Source of the DNA: Unio delphinus | Taxonomy: Eukaryota; Mollusca; Bivalvia; Unionida; Unionidae | Length of the DNA stretch: 64,000 nucleotides | Reading direction: 5' to 3' | Assembly (NCBI GenBank): GCA_029339505.1 | Contig: JAQISU010000033.1 | Location: 992,001 to 1,056,000, forward strand | Part shown: positions 15,394-53,061 of the stretch, piece by piece | How the letters are laid out: the number at the start of each line of letters is the position of its first letter | Numbering within the stretch: the first letter of the stretch is position 1 | The notes under the pieces: model-generated | What the model was told of the DNA's origin: nothing | Seen by the model: only the letters and a program-made list of their open reading frames with translations | The model's database searches: none | Program-made: the position numbers and the translations under genes

Positions 15394-15750
15394 CAACAAG
15401 ATATAATAGTATATTTGGACCATACGATGAAATAATAGATTTGCACCCCACGATGAAATATTATAATTGCACCAAAACGATGAAATACTTTGCACCAAAA
15501 GATGAAATAATATGCACCAAACGATAAAATACTATATTTTCACCAAACGATAAAATATTACGATATTTTCACCACACTGAAATTTCATATTTATACCACA
15601 CGATGAAATATTATATTTGCACCACAAAAATATAATTGCACCACACGATGAAATACTATATCCGCAACAAACAATGAAATACTATATTTGCACCACACGA
15701 TAATAAAATATTACGATATTTTCACATCACGATGAAATATTATAAAACCT
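15394..15750. repeat. Degenerate minisatellite, about 30-bp unit
   Basis: The stretch is built on TTTGCACCACACGATGAAATATTATA, with units of 23-33 bp and frequent internal loss. It starts about 20 bases past the Polinton tip, so the element sits at the edge of the array. Confidence 0.85.
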
Positions 15751-16624
15751 TTTTCAGTTTTAAAAAATCAATATTTCACTTCCAAGCTTAACTCCTCGCA
15801 AGTTAATATGACTGTATCCTACTATAACATCAAGTTACATCACGAGAGAGGCGATTTGCATTGTTGACAGGGAAGCTGAAGGGGAGAGAAATTCGCACAG
15901 AAGTGAGCCGTAAGGAATCAGATATCTTATTTAATTCATCAAGGCCGGGAGCTCAGTTTCAGTTTCATTTAAACTTGACGGTAGAAGCCATAACATTTGT
16001 AATCCAAACTGAATACATACTCGTCTGAATCAGATAGATTTTCGTATCGTCAGATCTTTGGATATGTAATTGACTTTCTTTTGGATTAGCTATTAGGCTT
16101 ACGCATGATCACATGGGTTAATTTTTTTTTTTTTGGGGGGGGGGGGGCTGATTGGAGGCGTGATTTTACCTGATTGTCTCCAAAGGGTCATCGATCCTTG
16201 TGAAGTATATTCAGGTCTGCTTTAGATCTAACGAGATACGGTCAATACTTCCGGTTCTGGAACGGGCAATTCGTTCAATTCAATTGCGCTTTTTTCAGAT
16301 ATATTGTAGCTTTACTGGTCATAGACGAAAATTCTAGGTTCTAAGTAAAAATGTTGCTGATTGGATATCCAGTGTGATCATCTCAGCGGTCATCTTGCAA
16401 ATATTGTTATCGCAGCTAATCCTCCATGGAAGTTCAAATCAACATGGGATTTTCACGAAAGACTATCTGATGTAAAGGTGGTCCAAAATAAAAATTGTTC
16501 CGTTGTGGAAGTCATATTGAAACTCGTGTCGTCACTACTCCTCCTGAATGGGTGTTTATATCAGCTTTGGGTTTTTACCAAAAGACTTCATACGATGTCT
16601 AGTGCCATGCCATTACTAATTAAT
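15751..16624. other. Host DNA without recognised gene
   Basis: No frame, repeat family or RNA gene is supported. A T run followed by a G run is at 16122-16148. Confidence 0.5.
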
Positions 16625-16820
16625 GACAGCTCACCCCTCCTCTGTCGGCCTGGGTTCGATTTTCGGGCTTGGCCAACATGGATATTTGAGAAAGCTTGCA
16701 ATTAGCTTCCTTTGGGTCAAACGTTCTTCCAGGATTCTTCTTCCGCCAAATATTACTGGCCGCCATGTATAACCGATCATGTGCTGAAACATGGTTCTAA
16801 ACCCATAACTACAACTAAAC
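16625..16820 (+). repeat. Degenerate copy of the tRNA-derived SINE (family A)
   Basis: It shares with the better copies at 46669 and 54317 the order TGGGTTCGATTTTCGGG, GAGAAAGCTTG, AGGATTCTTC, TACTGGCCGCCATGTATA and GTGCTGAAACATGG. The tRNA-like head is mostly gone. Confidence 0.75.
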
Positions 16821-17774
16821 ATTACGTCTTTCGGCCTTAATTAATCTAATTATAGAGTCAAGTTTTATATAGATCACAAATATTCGTTGTCACCAGAATA
16901 ACTTCAATATGAACAGATATTCTTACGTTGGCAAACATGTAGCATGATGGGAGGTGGGACTTGTATCTTCACACGTGAAAATAGTATATTGCAACGAAAA
17001 TTACACATTAAAACGTAAGAAATATTTCACCAATAACAAGGTATGCATACAAGTATGAAGGACATAATTAAAGATCATATTTTCCAAGATATTTTCACAT
17101 TTTCTGGTTCCAAAAGACTCCTGGCCTCGAGATGTCTTGAAGTGGCAGTCTGCTTGAAAATGAGGATTTATTGCAATCCGTAAAATATTTAGATGCCAAC
17201 GGGCACGATTTCCATTTTGATTCTGAATTTAGTACCGTATAGTCATATTATTCCTTCATTTCCTACCCTTATAGTAGTCCCACTAATACTGGCTTGAAAG
17301 CATAATTTGTTCATGAACCTTCAGGAATAAGTTTAAGAAAGAAAAACTAAAGTATAAGAAAAAGCAAGAACACACAAATACATAAAGTGAAATATTCTAA
17401 ATACATAAACTTGACCTTTTGAAATCTCTCTTTCTCGTTTCTCCTTCTGCATGTAATTATGTTACTGAATAAACCCAATTCTGCAGAGATCTTTTATAAA
17501 GTACGCACAAATGCGTTTATTGGGCGTTTTATTTAAATATGTAGTAATAATCAGCTGTCAAGACCTTTAAATTGGCATTGGACGTTTGGAATATTTTGTC
17601 TCCAAAAGTCAGTCTTTTGTTACAGACGAAACCTTCGAATTTTATTTCAAGAAAGCTTGTAGTACTATTGTTGGTACAGTGTGTACATTGCATACACGTT
17701 TGCTGCACACCCTTTATAATTTCTTTGGATTTTCGCTTTGTCATTAAGGCATATTATTTCATGCAGGTTATTTA
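16821..17774. other. Host DNA without recognised gene
   Basis: AT-rich, with short frames on both strands around 17530-17790 that show no protein signature. Nothing else is supported. Confidence 0.45.
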
Positions 17775-17782
17775 CTGCCGAG

Positions 17783-17974
17783 CAGAGGCGTAGCGATGGT
17801 ATTTTGCGCCCGGGGACGAACTATAAAATTGGCGCCCCAACGATCTTGTGACCGATTTATTACCCTTGTTTACTTATTATAATGTAACGTTGCAAGCCTC
17901 ATTTTGGCGCCACTGTACCTTGGCGCCCGGGGACATATGTACCCCCTGCCCCCCCCCCCTTAGCTACGCCTCTG
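17783..17974. mobile_element. hAT-type MITE with perfect 8-bp target duplication
   Basis: The 192-bp element begins CAGAGGCGTAGC and ends GCTACGCCTCTG (perfect 12-bp inverted termini). It is flanked on both sides by CTGCCGAG (17775-17782 and 17975-17982). An 8-bp duplication and CAG...CTG termini are hallmarks of hAT elements. The inside has GGCGCC and CGGGGAC motifs and a C run, with no coding capacity. An intact target duplication suggests insertion not long ago. Confidence 0.9.
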
Positions 17975-17982
17975 CTGCCGAG

Positions 17983-20870
17983 GCAAACTAGAGTCGATTG
18001 CTTTGCCCGAGAACACACCACTGCAACTGACTGTCAAGAGTGTAGCAAGTTAATCATGGAGACGCCACAGTGCTTAAAAAATTAATGATATACGTACCGT
18101 AGAGGTACAAGTGTCTATACGACACTACAAATTATATTCATTCGTCTCTTATATTTTGATACGTCTGTCATAAAGCTGAGATTTATTTGTGGCGTTGAAG
18201 TCTCGAGACCCGTCTGCCACCTACTTCGTTTCTGCAAAAGGACTAGAGTTGTTCACAACCTGCAGGTGTCAAATTTTGTAGAGCTTTTGCAGTTGGGAAG
18301 AAAGAACCATCATTTTTAGATATCAAAGTTCAAGGTCATTGACTAAAGAAAGAAAACGATCATTGTCAAAATAATAAATGTCTGCAAATTATGTTTTTTT
18401 ATTTTTTGTTTAAGACCACGTACATCGACCAAAGGTCGGGCCACTGGGACCCGCTGGTCCATAATCTCCAGAGTCGACCATACCCTACTTGTGCCAACAC
18501 AGGAATTGTTCAACTTCGGGCGGGAGATAATTTTCGGGTCACTACATATTTGTCTTCCATACTTTCGACACTGAATAATATAAAGAATCGTACGGAGATT
18601 ATGTTTACATTAATCAAGTTTCTTTGTACGCGATTTATATGGAAGATGTATTGTGCTAGTAAACTAATGCAAAGGGTTTAATTGCATAGTTTGAAAACCA
18701 CCTCGACTTCGAATGAAGGATGAACTAGACATAGGTAGACATAACATCAACATCCCGCAAACACCTCTTATTAAAGGTATTCCTACTTCGACAAAACTTT
18801 TACAATTTCAAAACAACACGACATATAGGTCACTGCGGAATAATTATCATAGAAGAAACAAGCTATGTCGTATCCACTTAGTGTATTATATGATGCCGCA
18901 GCCAACAATGCACGAGAAATTGTTTGAAAGTACAACAAAAGCAAAGTTTCTAAAGCATGAAATCGCTTGCGCAAAATCTTTTGGTAGATGCATGTTGCGC
19001 TCGCAAAGGCAGAAACGAAGTTACAAGACTCTGTCGGCAAATTTGCAGGAAATATTGACAGTTATGCCAGACAGTATTGTAACACTAAATTTTACAAGAT
19101 GCTATGGCAACATAACCGAGTGAGCGTTTTTTGGTCAGCGTGATACATGGCAAATTAAGTTGATGAAATTGTCTACTTAATTGGTTAAGGCTAGGGTCTT
19201 AGCTAGAAACGTGGTGCTTTAATGTTCCTAGTTTAGGCACGGTCGTTTTGTTTTCTTTAACTAGGGTCCGTTTAAGAACGGTCAGGTAGAGTGGATATGG
19301 TGAGGTGAATTCGGCTTTGGTATCGGAAAATGCCAAAAGTTGAAATGATCCGGAGAATATTTTTATTCTTGTTGAAATACAGGTCATAAGATGATACATT
19401 CCAGAAATCGGTGTATTAATAAGGCTCGAAATATGAAGAGTTACCCTCAAACTTTGATGATCTTGTGTTGATAACTGCGTTTACATAAATCGAATTCTGA
19501 TTGGCTAAGCTAATTAGAAAGGTGGGCTTCCCTTACAAATTGTCGTGTTTTATCAAACGTTCTACATCGTACAATTAATGTACATTTTGCTTGAGGCGAA
19601 AGTCTTGACTCTGAAGATGATGGGGAGTACTTTTCTCGCTAAATAAAAGTCCAAGGGATGTGTATTGGAAGGCTTGAGAGAAGATTCTGGAAAACTTCGA
19701 GAAAGGGAAACAAAAAGAACAAGGTACCGTACCTTAGTTTCATATAAAATTTCTTGGATACGATTAAGTAGACAATTGTTTGAATATAGTGTCTTGAATA
19801 TTCAATGAATCACGCATTCTAAGAATTTATTATTTTCATGATTGCAGTCTTCAGATAATTGTTAAATGTATTCGTATGTCATACGAATAATCTACGCTAT
19901 GAATTACTATTCTTCTGGTCTGTAGGAAATGATAACACTAGTTAGGCAAAATTGAAACTAAGACATGAAGTGAAGGTTGCTCATTTAATTTTTGTATAAT
20001 TAGGAATTTAATTATTTTAATTGAGAATCGACTGAATTCGAGTTAAGAGAGCATGTGAGCCGAAACAGACCACAGATGATGATTATTAGCCCACACAACA
20101 TGGTGATTACGCTGTAGATGGTTTAGTGATGTTAAATGGCATGTCAAAGAGATACGTCAATCTTCCTGTACGAAGATCTGTTTATAAAAAGAAAATGATC
20201 AAGAATGTTTTTGATAACTTGTGTCTTTAGGGGAAGACATTATTTTCCTATACTGTTTGATGAGGCTGTATGTATACATTACTCCACGGTATGTAAAGGT
20301 GTGACCCGAGAACCGTATTAGCAGTTAGGGTTTGTTTGAATTAAGATATGACGATATCTGACGTAACGAGAAAGACAATATTTTTTTCTGAAAAAAAATT
20401 AAACGCAATGGGGACGTGGAAGGAATCCATATTGCATCTGAAACCCGTAAGAAGCTGGATGCAGGAGAGAAGTCAAGAGGGATGAATCAACAAGTCCACT
20501 ACCGATGTTAAATCTGGTGTGCCCCGCAATCAGTCAGCAGGTTATGTGGTCATGCTGGACAGTTGAGCTCGAACACTATTTTATGATTAAAATTTGTTAT
20601 ATATGTGTAAACGGAACTGCAAACTCATTTTGTAATAATCTTTAGATTATTTTCTAATAAAAGTTTATCTCAAGTGTACGTTAAAAATAATTTTTGTTTA
20701 TCTAACCGATTAAATAGTTATATATTTTAATTACGGGAACTCGTATTCTATTCAATATCTCTGCTCAGATATTCATTTATTCATTCTAACCATTAATTTA
20801 TCCTGTATTATCCGGGATACGACACCGTAGTCGATCATGCTCTTGATAACGATAACCACAACTACGTAAC
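17983..20870. other. Host DNA without supportable gene
   Basis: The longest frame is 136 aa at 18713-19123 (plus), overlapped by an 85-aa frame on the other strand. Neither has domain-like composition or a splice context I could defend. No repeats of note were seen. Confidence 0.4.
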
Positions 20871-20885
20871 CGGTATCAAGGTGTA

Positions 20886-22348
20886 ATGTATAAAATGAAT
20901 GTAATGTATAAAATGAATGTAATGTATAAAATGAAAGTAATGTATAAAATGAAAGTAATGTATAAAATGAATGTAATGTATAAAATGAATGTAATGTATA
21001 AATTGAAAGTAATGTATAAAATGAATGTAATGTATAAAATGAATGTAATGTATAAAATGAATGTAATGTATAAAATGAAAGTAATGTATAAAATGAATGT
21101 AATGTATAAAATGAATGTAATGTATAAATTGAATGTAATGTATAAAATGAATGTAATGTATAAATTGAAAGTAATGTATAAAATGAATGTAATGTATAAA
21201 ATGAATGTAATGTATAAAATGAAAGTAATGTATAAAATGAATGTAATGTATAAAATGAATGTAATGTATAAAATGAATGTAATGTATAAAATGAAAGTAA
21301 TGTATAAAACGAATGTAATGTATAAAATGAAAGTAATGTATAAAATGAATGTAATGTATAAATTGAATGTAATGTATAAAATGAATGTAATGTATAAAAT
21401 GAATGTAATGTATAAAATGAATGTAATGTATAAAATGAAAGTAATGTATAAAATGAATGTAATGTATAAAATGAATGTAATGTATAAAATGAATGTAATG
21501 TATAAAATGAAAGTAATGTATAAAATGAAAGTAATGTATAAAATGAATGTAATGTATAAAATGAATGTAATGTATAAAATGAAAGTAATGTATAAAATGA
21601 ATGTAATGTATAAAATGAATGTAATGTATAAAATGAATGTAATGTATAAAATGAAAGTAATGTATAAAATGAATGTAATGTATAAAATGAATGTAATGTA
21701 TAAAATGAAAGTAATGTATAAAATGAATGTAATGTATAAAATGAATGTAATGTATAAAATGAATGTAATGTATAAAATGAAAGTAATGTATAAAATGAAT
21801 GTAATGTATAAAATGAATGTAATGTATAAAATGAATGTAATGTATAAAATGAAAGTAATGTATAAAATGAATGTAATGTATAAATTGAATGTAATGTACA
21901 AAATGAATGTAATGTATAAAATGAATGTAATGTATAAAATGAATGTAATGTATAAAATGAATGTAATGTATAAATTGAATGTAATGTACAAAATGAATGT
22001 AATGTATAAAATGAATGTAATGTATAAAATGAATGTAATGTATAAAATGAATGTAATGTATAAATTGAAAGTAATGTATAAAATGAAAGTAATGTATAAA
22101 ATGAATGTAATGTATAAAATGAAAGTAATGTATAAAATGAATGTAATGTATAAAATGAAAGTAATGTATAAATTGAATGTAATGTATAAATTGAAAGTAA
22201 TGTATAAAATGAAAGTAATGTATAAATTGAATGTAATGTATAAAATGAATGTAATGTATAAATTGAAAGTAATGTATATAATGAATGTAATGTATAAAAT
22301 GAATGTAATGTATAAAATGAATGTAATGTATAAAATGAAAGAAGTGTA
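20886..22348. repeat. Satellite array of 18-bp units (about 81 copies)
   Basis: The unit is AATGTATAAAATGAATGT, with variants GAAAGT for GAATGT and AAATTG for AAAATG. Because 18 is a multiple of three and no unit variant makes a stop, the array is open in one plus frame (MYKMNV units, 487 codons) and in all three minus frames (up to 539 codons). These are arithmetic consequences of the repeat, not genes. Variant units recur in runs of three and four, giving a loose higher-order pattern. Confidence 0.97.
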
Positions 22349-22639
22349 AAACTATGCTGCTTATCAGAATAAATACTATGCTCAAGAACCACTTTTCATT
22401 GCTCTATTGATGAGAATTTTAAAATTAAAAAAAAACAAAACATTCGTTCAATGAGCACAAATTCGTTTGTCCCTTTTTTATGACCCTTCAACGAAGAGTA
22501 CGTAAGAAACTATAATGATAAAACTACAGAAAAACAAAGAAGAACAAACACCATGCAATTAGAAAACAATTTTTTTTTAAAATACTGAAAATATCTAAGG
22601 TAGAAAACATTATCAGGTCTTTTAAGTTTGTTCTTGCAG

Positions 22640-23590
22640 TCGAAAAAGGTGGGTTTTAAGAGCACTCTAAAGAGGGATCACTGTCTTTGTGTCTAATTTC
22701 AATGGGCAATTCGTTATACATTCATGGGCCTTGTATGCAAAAGAACGTTGTCCATATGACTTCCGTTTTCAAAGTGGGAACAATGAGTATTCAATTGTCA
22801 GAAAAGGAGCGTAAGTATCTTGCTAGTGATTACATATGGTTGAGGGCAGATAGGTAAGTTGGACTAGAGTCCGACAATGAAACGTAGCACAGAGAGCAAA
22901 TGTGTTTGATTTCTGATCGAATGGTTAGCCAGTGGATGGTACAGAGCAGTGGTGAGGTGTGATCTGTTTGAGGTACTCTAAAAATGATCCGAGCAGTTGT
23001 GTTTTGAACTTTTTGAAGTTTCTGGAGTAAATATTATGACGAACCAGACACAATTGGGTTACAGTAGTTCAGTCTTGAAAGTACTAGTGAACAAACAAGT
23101 TTTTAGTGGCATCAACTGAGATATTTGCGAATGGAGCTGATGTGTCTGAGCTCAAGATATGCAGCCTTGCACATGTTTATGACATGTTGGTGCAATGTGA
23201 GAGTACCGTCTAGAGTAACAATTAGGTTTCGTACTGTGTGAATGTAATGTTGGTGTTGCTGATATTTATTGTTTGATGTAAAGTATGTGAACGAGAAAGT
23301 TTTTGTGTTGAGATCAGAATGGCCTCAGTTTTATCATTCATTTGCAGTTTGTTACATGTCATCCATGATTTCACATCAGAAATGCACCTCTCTACTAATT
23401 GGATGGTAGTATCAACTTCAGTTGTCTAGCTAGACTTGTATATTTTGGTGTCATCAGCGTACAATCGGTGGGACTGGGTGCTCTATGACACTTGAAATCT
23501 GCCGAGTGTATTGAATGAAGTGAACATGTCCAAAAACATACCCCTGTGGAACACAACATTTTTCAACTGGGCTACAGTTTATTTCATTTG
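22640..23590 (-). mobile_element. CR1/Jockey-like LINE reverse transcriptase fragment
   Basis: On the minus strand, the decayed C-terminal half of a non-LTR reverse transcriptase can be read with several frameshifts. VPQG is at about 23541, LYADDTKIY (catalytic YADD) near 23450, then LQMNDDKTE-like thumb entry, LDGTLTLHQHV and LSRLNYCN-like segments towards 22900. No poly-A tail or target duplication was found. The fragment has multiple stops. Confidence 0.8.
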
Positions 23591-26001
23591 CAGATACAAT
23601 TTATGTCCTGTTGATCAAGTAGGACTATAATAGCATGGGGAAAATCATTTAAATATTCACATCACCTTTAAATTTCAGTTTCTCGAAAGCTTTTCCGGAA
23701 GAAATAATAAAAATGAATCATGTTTTTTTCTTTGATATTTTTGTCATTTTTTTCCAAATGTTTTATTGCAGTTGTATGGGCGTAAAATAAATGAAATATA
23801 TTACAGACAGAAATGTTATTTCTGTATATTTAACTTTTTTTGCTTCTTGGCTTTTTTACTCCATGATTATATATGTATAATTGTATTTTATTGCTGACCT
23901 GAGTCAAGAATCACGTTATTGGTGTACTTGACTAGGAATATTGATTTTGTAAACAACATAATTCATAGCTAATGCCACTACATATATACATACGTACGTA
24001 CATACATACATACATACGTACGTACAAACAGACAGACAGGCATGCATGCATACATACATGCATACATACATACAGCGACAGTAATGTATTCTGATAAATA
24101 TACTTATACTAGATATCAATCCATCAACCAGGAAAGAAGGGTTCAATCAATTAATGGGCTTTAATAGAAATATCCTCTCTTTGTTTACAAACAATTCAAC
24201 AAAATTTCCTCATACATATGGAAATTGGAGGTCTCGCTTTGAATGAATGCCCGCTCTTACCTCTGGAACATGTTGACCTTGAACTGTTAAAAATTTGTCA
24301 CTCAAAATCTTTAATAGATGGTGCCTTCTTCCTCCCAGTTAGTTATCCCTACCTTGACCGCCCCCCCCCCTCCCCCCATCTCTATTAACGCACGCAACAT
24401 TCGCAGCTTGGTTAGATATATCAGCACTGCCACAATGATGTCAGATTGGTTGAAAATGCCCGATGATTTTACGACACTTAACTATTTATTGAACTTCCTT
24501 TGATGATTTCCGTGATGGAACAGACGTTTCAACTTGTAAATTACGTCACAATGTAAGGCGACTATCTCTTTGTTTTTTTATTCGATTTCAGTGTATGTAT
24601 GCAAAGGGCACAATTATAAGAACTAGTCTTGCCTCGCAAGTACTAATCAGCGGAGACGATAAACTAAGGCTTAGATGACCAAAGAGTCCAAGTTATAATG
24701 GCAGCGATGCATCCTTTAAAACAATTAGAGCTATAATAATATAGGGACATCGTAAATGATCTTTGCCTAACAGTCACATTCTAATATTACGTCTCCTTTG
24801 GTATAAACGGATGCGCATCCATCGATTCTAACGGACAATCGTAAACTAAGATGCATTTTTTTTAAAAAATCCGTCGAGAATGAAAATAAAAGACGAAACA
24901 AGTTAACCATTATCACCGCCTGTTGAGGAAAGGAAAATACAACTACTAATTGTTAATAATTATTAAACAATAATCCATTTTACCACCAGTATATCACTGA
25001 TGACATTCAAAATATCAGAAACATTGGTATATTCATTTGAAAAGTTTACTTACTCCGAGTTTGTTTGATGACAATTTTAATGTATCGCAAAAGGAATATG
25101 TTTATTCCAGTGACTTTCCAAGATTAAGTTTCAAGCATTCTACGAATATAGCATGTTATCTGAACCACATGATTGAAATCGAGATCTCCGGATTAATGGA
25201 TCCAACAGACACCGATAAGACATGTCAATTCGCCAATCCTGTTACAAACTTTTACATGCAAGACAATGAAATAAAATTGGCAAATATCGTCTCTAACGAT
25301 AACTGTCACGTTCACCCCATTTGTCGCTGTATTTGATAAATGGTTGAATTACTGAGGATGGTATAATACTAATTTTGTTCGGTATCTGCCAGACCAGACA
25401 AATCTAGACTTCTATTAGACTGATTATCTGAATAAACAGATTAATTATTTTTTTTAAAAGCTCTCATTAACATGGATTTGAAAAGGGCATAACGTTCCAT
25501 GTTTCAAGTCGATCGCCGTTATGCCAACGTGCTGTAAACACTATTTCATTATCATATACGTATATAGTATTTAACAATATGTCTATATAGACGTTATTTC
25601 AGTACAAACTTATAATTTAACATGATTTTCTTTCTTCACAAAATCGAATCTTAACTTGTTAAGATTGCATCCAATCTGCGTGATTTTTTCTCTCTGTAAC
25701 ATTCAGCATCTCAGCTCCTCAATGAACTAGTCAACATTCCGTAGCTTAAGGTTACTGATGCAGTGCTAGCTTTCTTTCCACTCAAAACAAATTTATATCA
25801 AATACAAGATTAAAAACAATAAACCTTCCATGAAGTGAACACCATTGGAACTAAAACTATTTTCTAAAGAGGAGGACAATATAAAATGATTTGGATGGTA
25901 CGCGAATTCGCCGAGACTACAAATGAAATCTGTTTTTAGACCGTCCGACTTAGAGACATGTCCCTGTAAAATAAACCAATTTTTCACTAAACAGTCCACA
26001 C
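23591..26001. other. Host DNA; one ACAT/ACGT microsatellite, no supported gene
   Basis: 23977-24073 is a compound tetranucleotide repeat (ACAT, ACGT, ACAG, GCAT). A plus frame at 25037-25336 (99 aa) has fairly normal composition but no motif or splice partner; I leave it as unproven. This stretch is just beyond the last exon of the minus-strand ZP-like gene and would hold its 3' UTR. Confidence 0.45.
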
Positions 26002-47783
<21,782 letters not shown>

Positions 47784-47959
47784 CTGGAATAGAGAAAATG
47801 CACGTCAAATTATCCCATATTCTGTTGCACCCTACATGCATGCATATACAATGTCAACCAATTATCCGCACAGTGGACACGTAAAGCGTTCACTTTCACA
47901 GAATTCAAAATAAACGACATAAGTGTAACACATGCAACGCATGGTAACATAGTGCTTAC

Positions 47960-48040
47960 CTGCATTTTTCGACTTCGCGCATGTACGTGACGCCTTTAAT
48001 TGACATCAAACTGAAGTGGGACAAGAGAAAGAGATTGCAG
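47960..48040 (-). other. Candidate 5' untranslated exon of the ZP-like gene
   Basis: Has acceptor CTTATTTCAG and donor GTAAGC. Its single open phase does not join the coding exons, which is acceptable for an untranslated exon. Confidence 0.35.
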
Positions 48041-48258
48041 CTGAAATAAGTGCGTGTGCAGACTTCTTTGTTACCTACATGAATGGATGCTGTTTATATT
48101 TGAAGAAAAACATGAATGGGAAACGTAAAGATTACAAATAAACAAACTCTGAACTTTGATGTACCAGTCTATCAGTCAACAAATTCTTCTGATATGTTCT
48201 ATGTCGTTGTACTGTGTGATGGTGATGTGTTCTATGTAAATCATAGTAATGTGTTGTG

Positions 48259-50426
<2,168 letters not shown>

Positions 50427-50673
50427 TGTTGCGTATATTTGTTTTAAATCATTAATTTTGTTTGTCAGATTCAAATTTGACATTTTGGGTTTAAAATTTG
50501 TTAGTTATTTCTAAGAGGTCAATGTCACAGTCAAATATTGAAAGCAATAAATTTGTTGAGTCTAATAAATCCCAGTCTGATTTTATTATGGAGAATTATG
50601 AACCATTCATATCGAAGGGTTCTATGTCACTCTTGGGTGATTCAGCCAATCCCACCCCTATTAAAATTTAAGG

Positions 50674-51199
50674 GACACAGGAGCTTCTCAGTCTTTTATT
50701 ATCAGGTAATTTGCCTTTTTCTGAGAAGACTTCTTCTAATGAAAGTGTTCTTATTCAGGGAGTAGAGTGCCGCATTGTTAATGTTCCTCTCCATTGTGTA
50801 AATTTGTCATCAGACTTAGTGTCAGGACCTGTGACAATCGGAACTGTCTCGGTTTTATCCGTAGAGGGCATTCATTTATTGCTAGGCAACAACTTAGCTG
50901 GAGACAAGGCTGTGGTTAATCCACTTGTAACTGACAAGCCTAATTTGGATCAGAAAGTTAATCCAATTGAAAAAGAATTTCCTGATATATTTCAAGCTTG
51001 TGTAGTTACCAGAGCTATGGCAAAGAAAGCTCTTGAGAATGGTGTTGATGAAGTCAGCATTCCTTTAGCTGACACGTGTATAGGTCAGGCTTTTGATGAG
51101 GTCACGTTTACTCCTTGTTTGGATCAATCAGAAGGTATTGATCATAGTGATCCTCTTTTAACAACTCATTCTCTTTATTCTAATCAGGGTCATAAATGA
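50674..51199 (+). pseudogene. Retrotransposon aspartic protease and linker
   Basis: DTGASQSF, the aspartic protease signature, is at 50674-50697. One base of frameshift near 50705 separates it from the 162-codon frame with PFSEKTSSNESVLIQG and HLLLGNNLAGDK, the second half of the protease, followed by a linker with VVTRAMAKKA. Confidence 0.8.
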
Positions 51200-51319
51200 C
51201 AGTCACTTGTCGTCGAACAGGAAAAAGATCCTGAGATCTCCTGTTTGTTTCAAAGGGCCATAAGCGAGACTGAAGCCACTGAAGTTCCTGTCTGTTATTT
51301 CATTAAAAATTGAATTCTT

Positions 51320-52036
51320 ATGAGAAAATGGAGACCTCTCGAGTTACCTGCTGGTGATGAGTGGTCGGTAAACTATCAAATAGTAGTTCCAAAACCTTAC
51401 AGACAGGAAATACTTAATCTGGCACATGAAACTCCTTTGGCTGGTCATTTAGGGATTAATAAAACTTATCACAAGATCTTGACTCACTTCTATTGGCAAA
51501 AAATCAAAAGTGATGTTACCAAATGCTGTAGATCTTGTCATACTTGTCAAATGGTAGGAAAACCCAATCAGAAGATACCTAAGACTCATCTACAACCTAT
51601 TCCTGCATTTGACGAACCATTTAGTAGAATTATGGTAGATTGTGTAGGTCCCTTACCCAAGACCAAGTTAGGTAACCAATACCTGTTGACCATTATGTGT
51701 GCGTCAACAAGATTTCCAGAGGTTATTCCGTTAAGGAATATAAAATCTAAAACAATAGTAAAAAGCTTTGTTAAATTTTTTTTTACTTAGTACGGCCTTC
51801 CCAAATCTGTTCAGTCTGATCAAGGTTCAAACTTCATGTCTGGAATTTTCCAGCAAGTTATGTATGAATTGGGCATTCAGCAATTCAAGTTAAAAATGAA
51901 ACTATGGTTTGAAAGTACTACAATGGAGAGAACTTTTGAGTCTGATAATGGAGTTGTGTCACTCTTGCTCATTCTTCATACTTTTCTTCAGATTAGATAT
52001 TACGGCCCTTACAAAGTTAGGAAGAAAATGAATTAG
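51320..52036 (+). pseudogene. Retrotransposon integrase
   Basis: H-x-H-x-C-x-x-C zinc region (LAHETPLAGHLG ... CCRSCHTCQ), then catalytic core start FSRIMVDCVGPLP. A TAG at 51788 interrupts it; the next phase-matched stretch has SVQSDQGSNF (second catalytic Asp). The Glu region has been lost. Confidence 0.85.
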
Positions 52037-52375
52037 TTAAATTATAGTATTAGTGCTCCTGGGATCTAAATTAATTATAGGAGTACCAGTATATTGAAAG
52101 AGATAGTCTTGTTAAACATGTAATTAATTTAGTTGTACCTGTCCCACTCAGTGAAGGAATATCATCAGATTCTACTGATATTGAAATGATGACTGATATT
52201 GAAATGACGAATCTTTGTAATTTAGAAATTATGAAAAATCTAGAACAGAAACTTTCACATTTGCAAGTGCAAGAAAGAAATGAAACAGTTATTATTTGAA
52301 TATGAGCACTTATTTCCAGTATTCCTACAAGGACAAACAAACGTTTTCATGACGTTGAAATTGAAAATTCCAAAC

Positions 52376-53061
52376 CTGTTAAACAACATCCATACAGGAT
52401 GAATCCCCTCAAACAGGAATACTTAAAAAAGGAAATTCAATATTTGCTGGAGAATGATTTTATCGAGCTCAGTAAAAGTGATTGGAGTTCACCATGCATA
52501 CTTGTTCCAAAACCAGATAAAACTTTCCGTGTGTGCACTGATTATAGGAAGGTGAACAGTGTGACTTAAACAGATTCATTCCCATTACCAAGAATTGACG
52601 ATTGTATTGATAAAATTGGGAATGCCAAGTATGTCACCAAATTTGACCTTCTGAAAGGATTTTGGCAGATTCCACTAACGGAAAGAGCAAAGGAAATCTC
52701 GGCATTTATGACTCCAGATGGACTTTATCAATATAAAGAAAGTACATTTCAACGTCTCATGAATATGATCACCTCTGGTCTAGAATATTGTGATGCTTTG
52801 ATATAGATGACGTCATCATCTACAACGACACCTGGATAGAACATCTAGCAACAATTCGAAAATTCTTTGACAGACTCACTGACGCATGATTGACAATTAA
52901 TTTATCTAAAAGCGAGTTCTGCCGTGCTATTGTGACTGTTTTAAGAACATATAGTGGGACATGGACAAGTTAAACCAATAGATGCTAAGGCTGAGGCTAT
53001 TTCTAAATTCCCTGTGCCTGAAAATAGTAATTTAATTGTAGATGCTCTTTCCCGTGTATAA
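52376..53061 (+). pseudogene. Retrotransposon reverse transcriptase, internally deleted
   Basis: Readable pieces: YRMNPLKQEYL, SPCILVPKPDKTFRVCTDYRK, a TAA, then DSFPLPRIDDCID, TKFDLLKGFWQIPL and ISAFMTPDGLYQYK. The segment that should follow is missing, then IDDVIIYNDTW after a frameshift. RNase H is deleted; the frame resumes at IVDALSRV. Confidence 0.85.

Noticed and set aside
18713..19123. 136-aa plus frame
   Set aside because: It overlaps an open frame on the other strand and shows no domain or splice context.
20773..22392. Long frames of 371-539 codons on both strands
   Set aside because: They are by-products of an 18-bp satellite whose unit length is a multiple of three.
25037..25336. 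99-aa plus frame with ordinary composition
   Set aside because: No motif, no partner exon, no repeat relation. Kept only as unproven.
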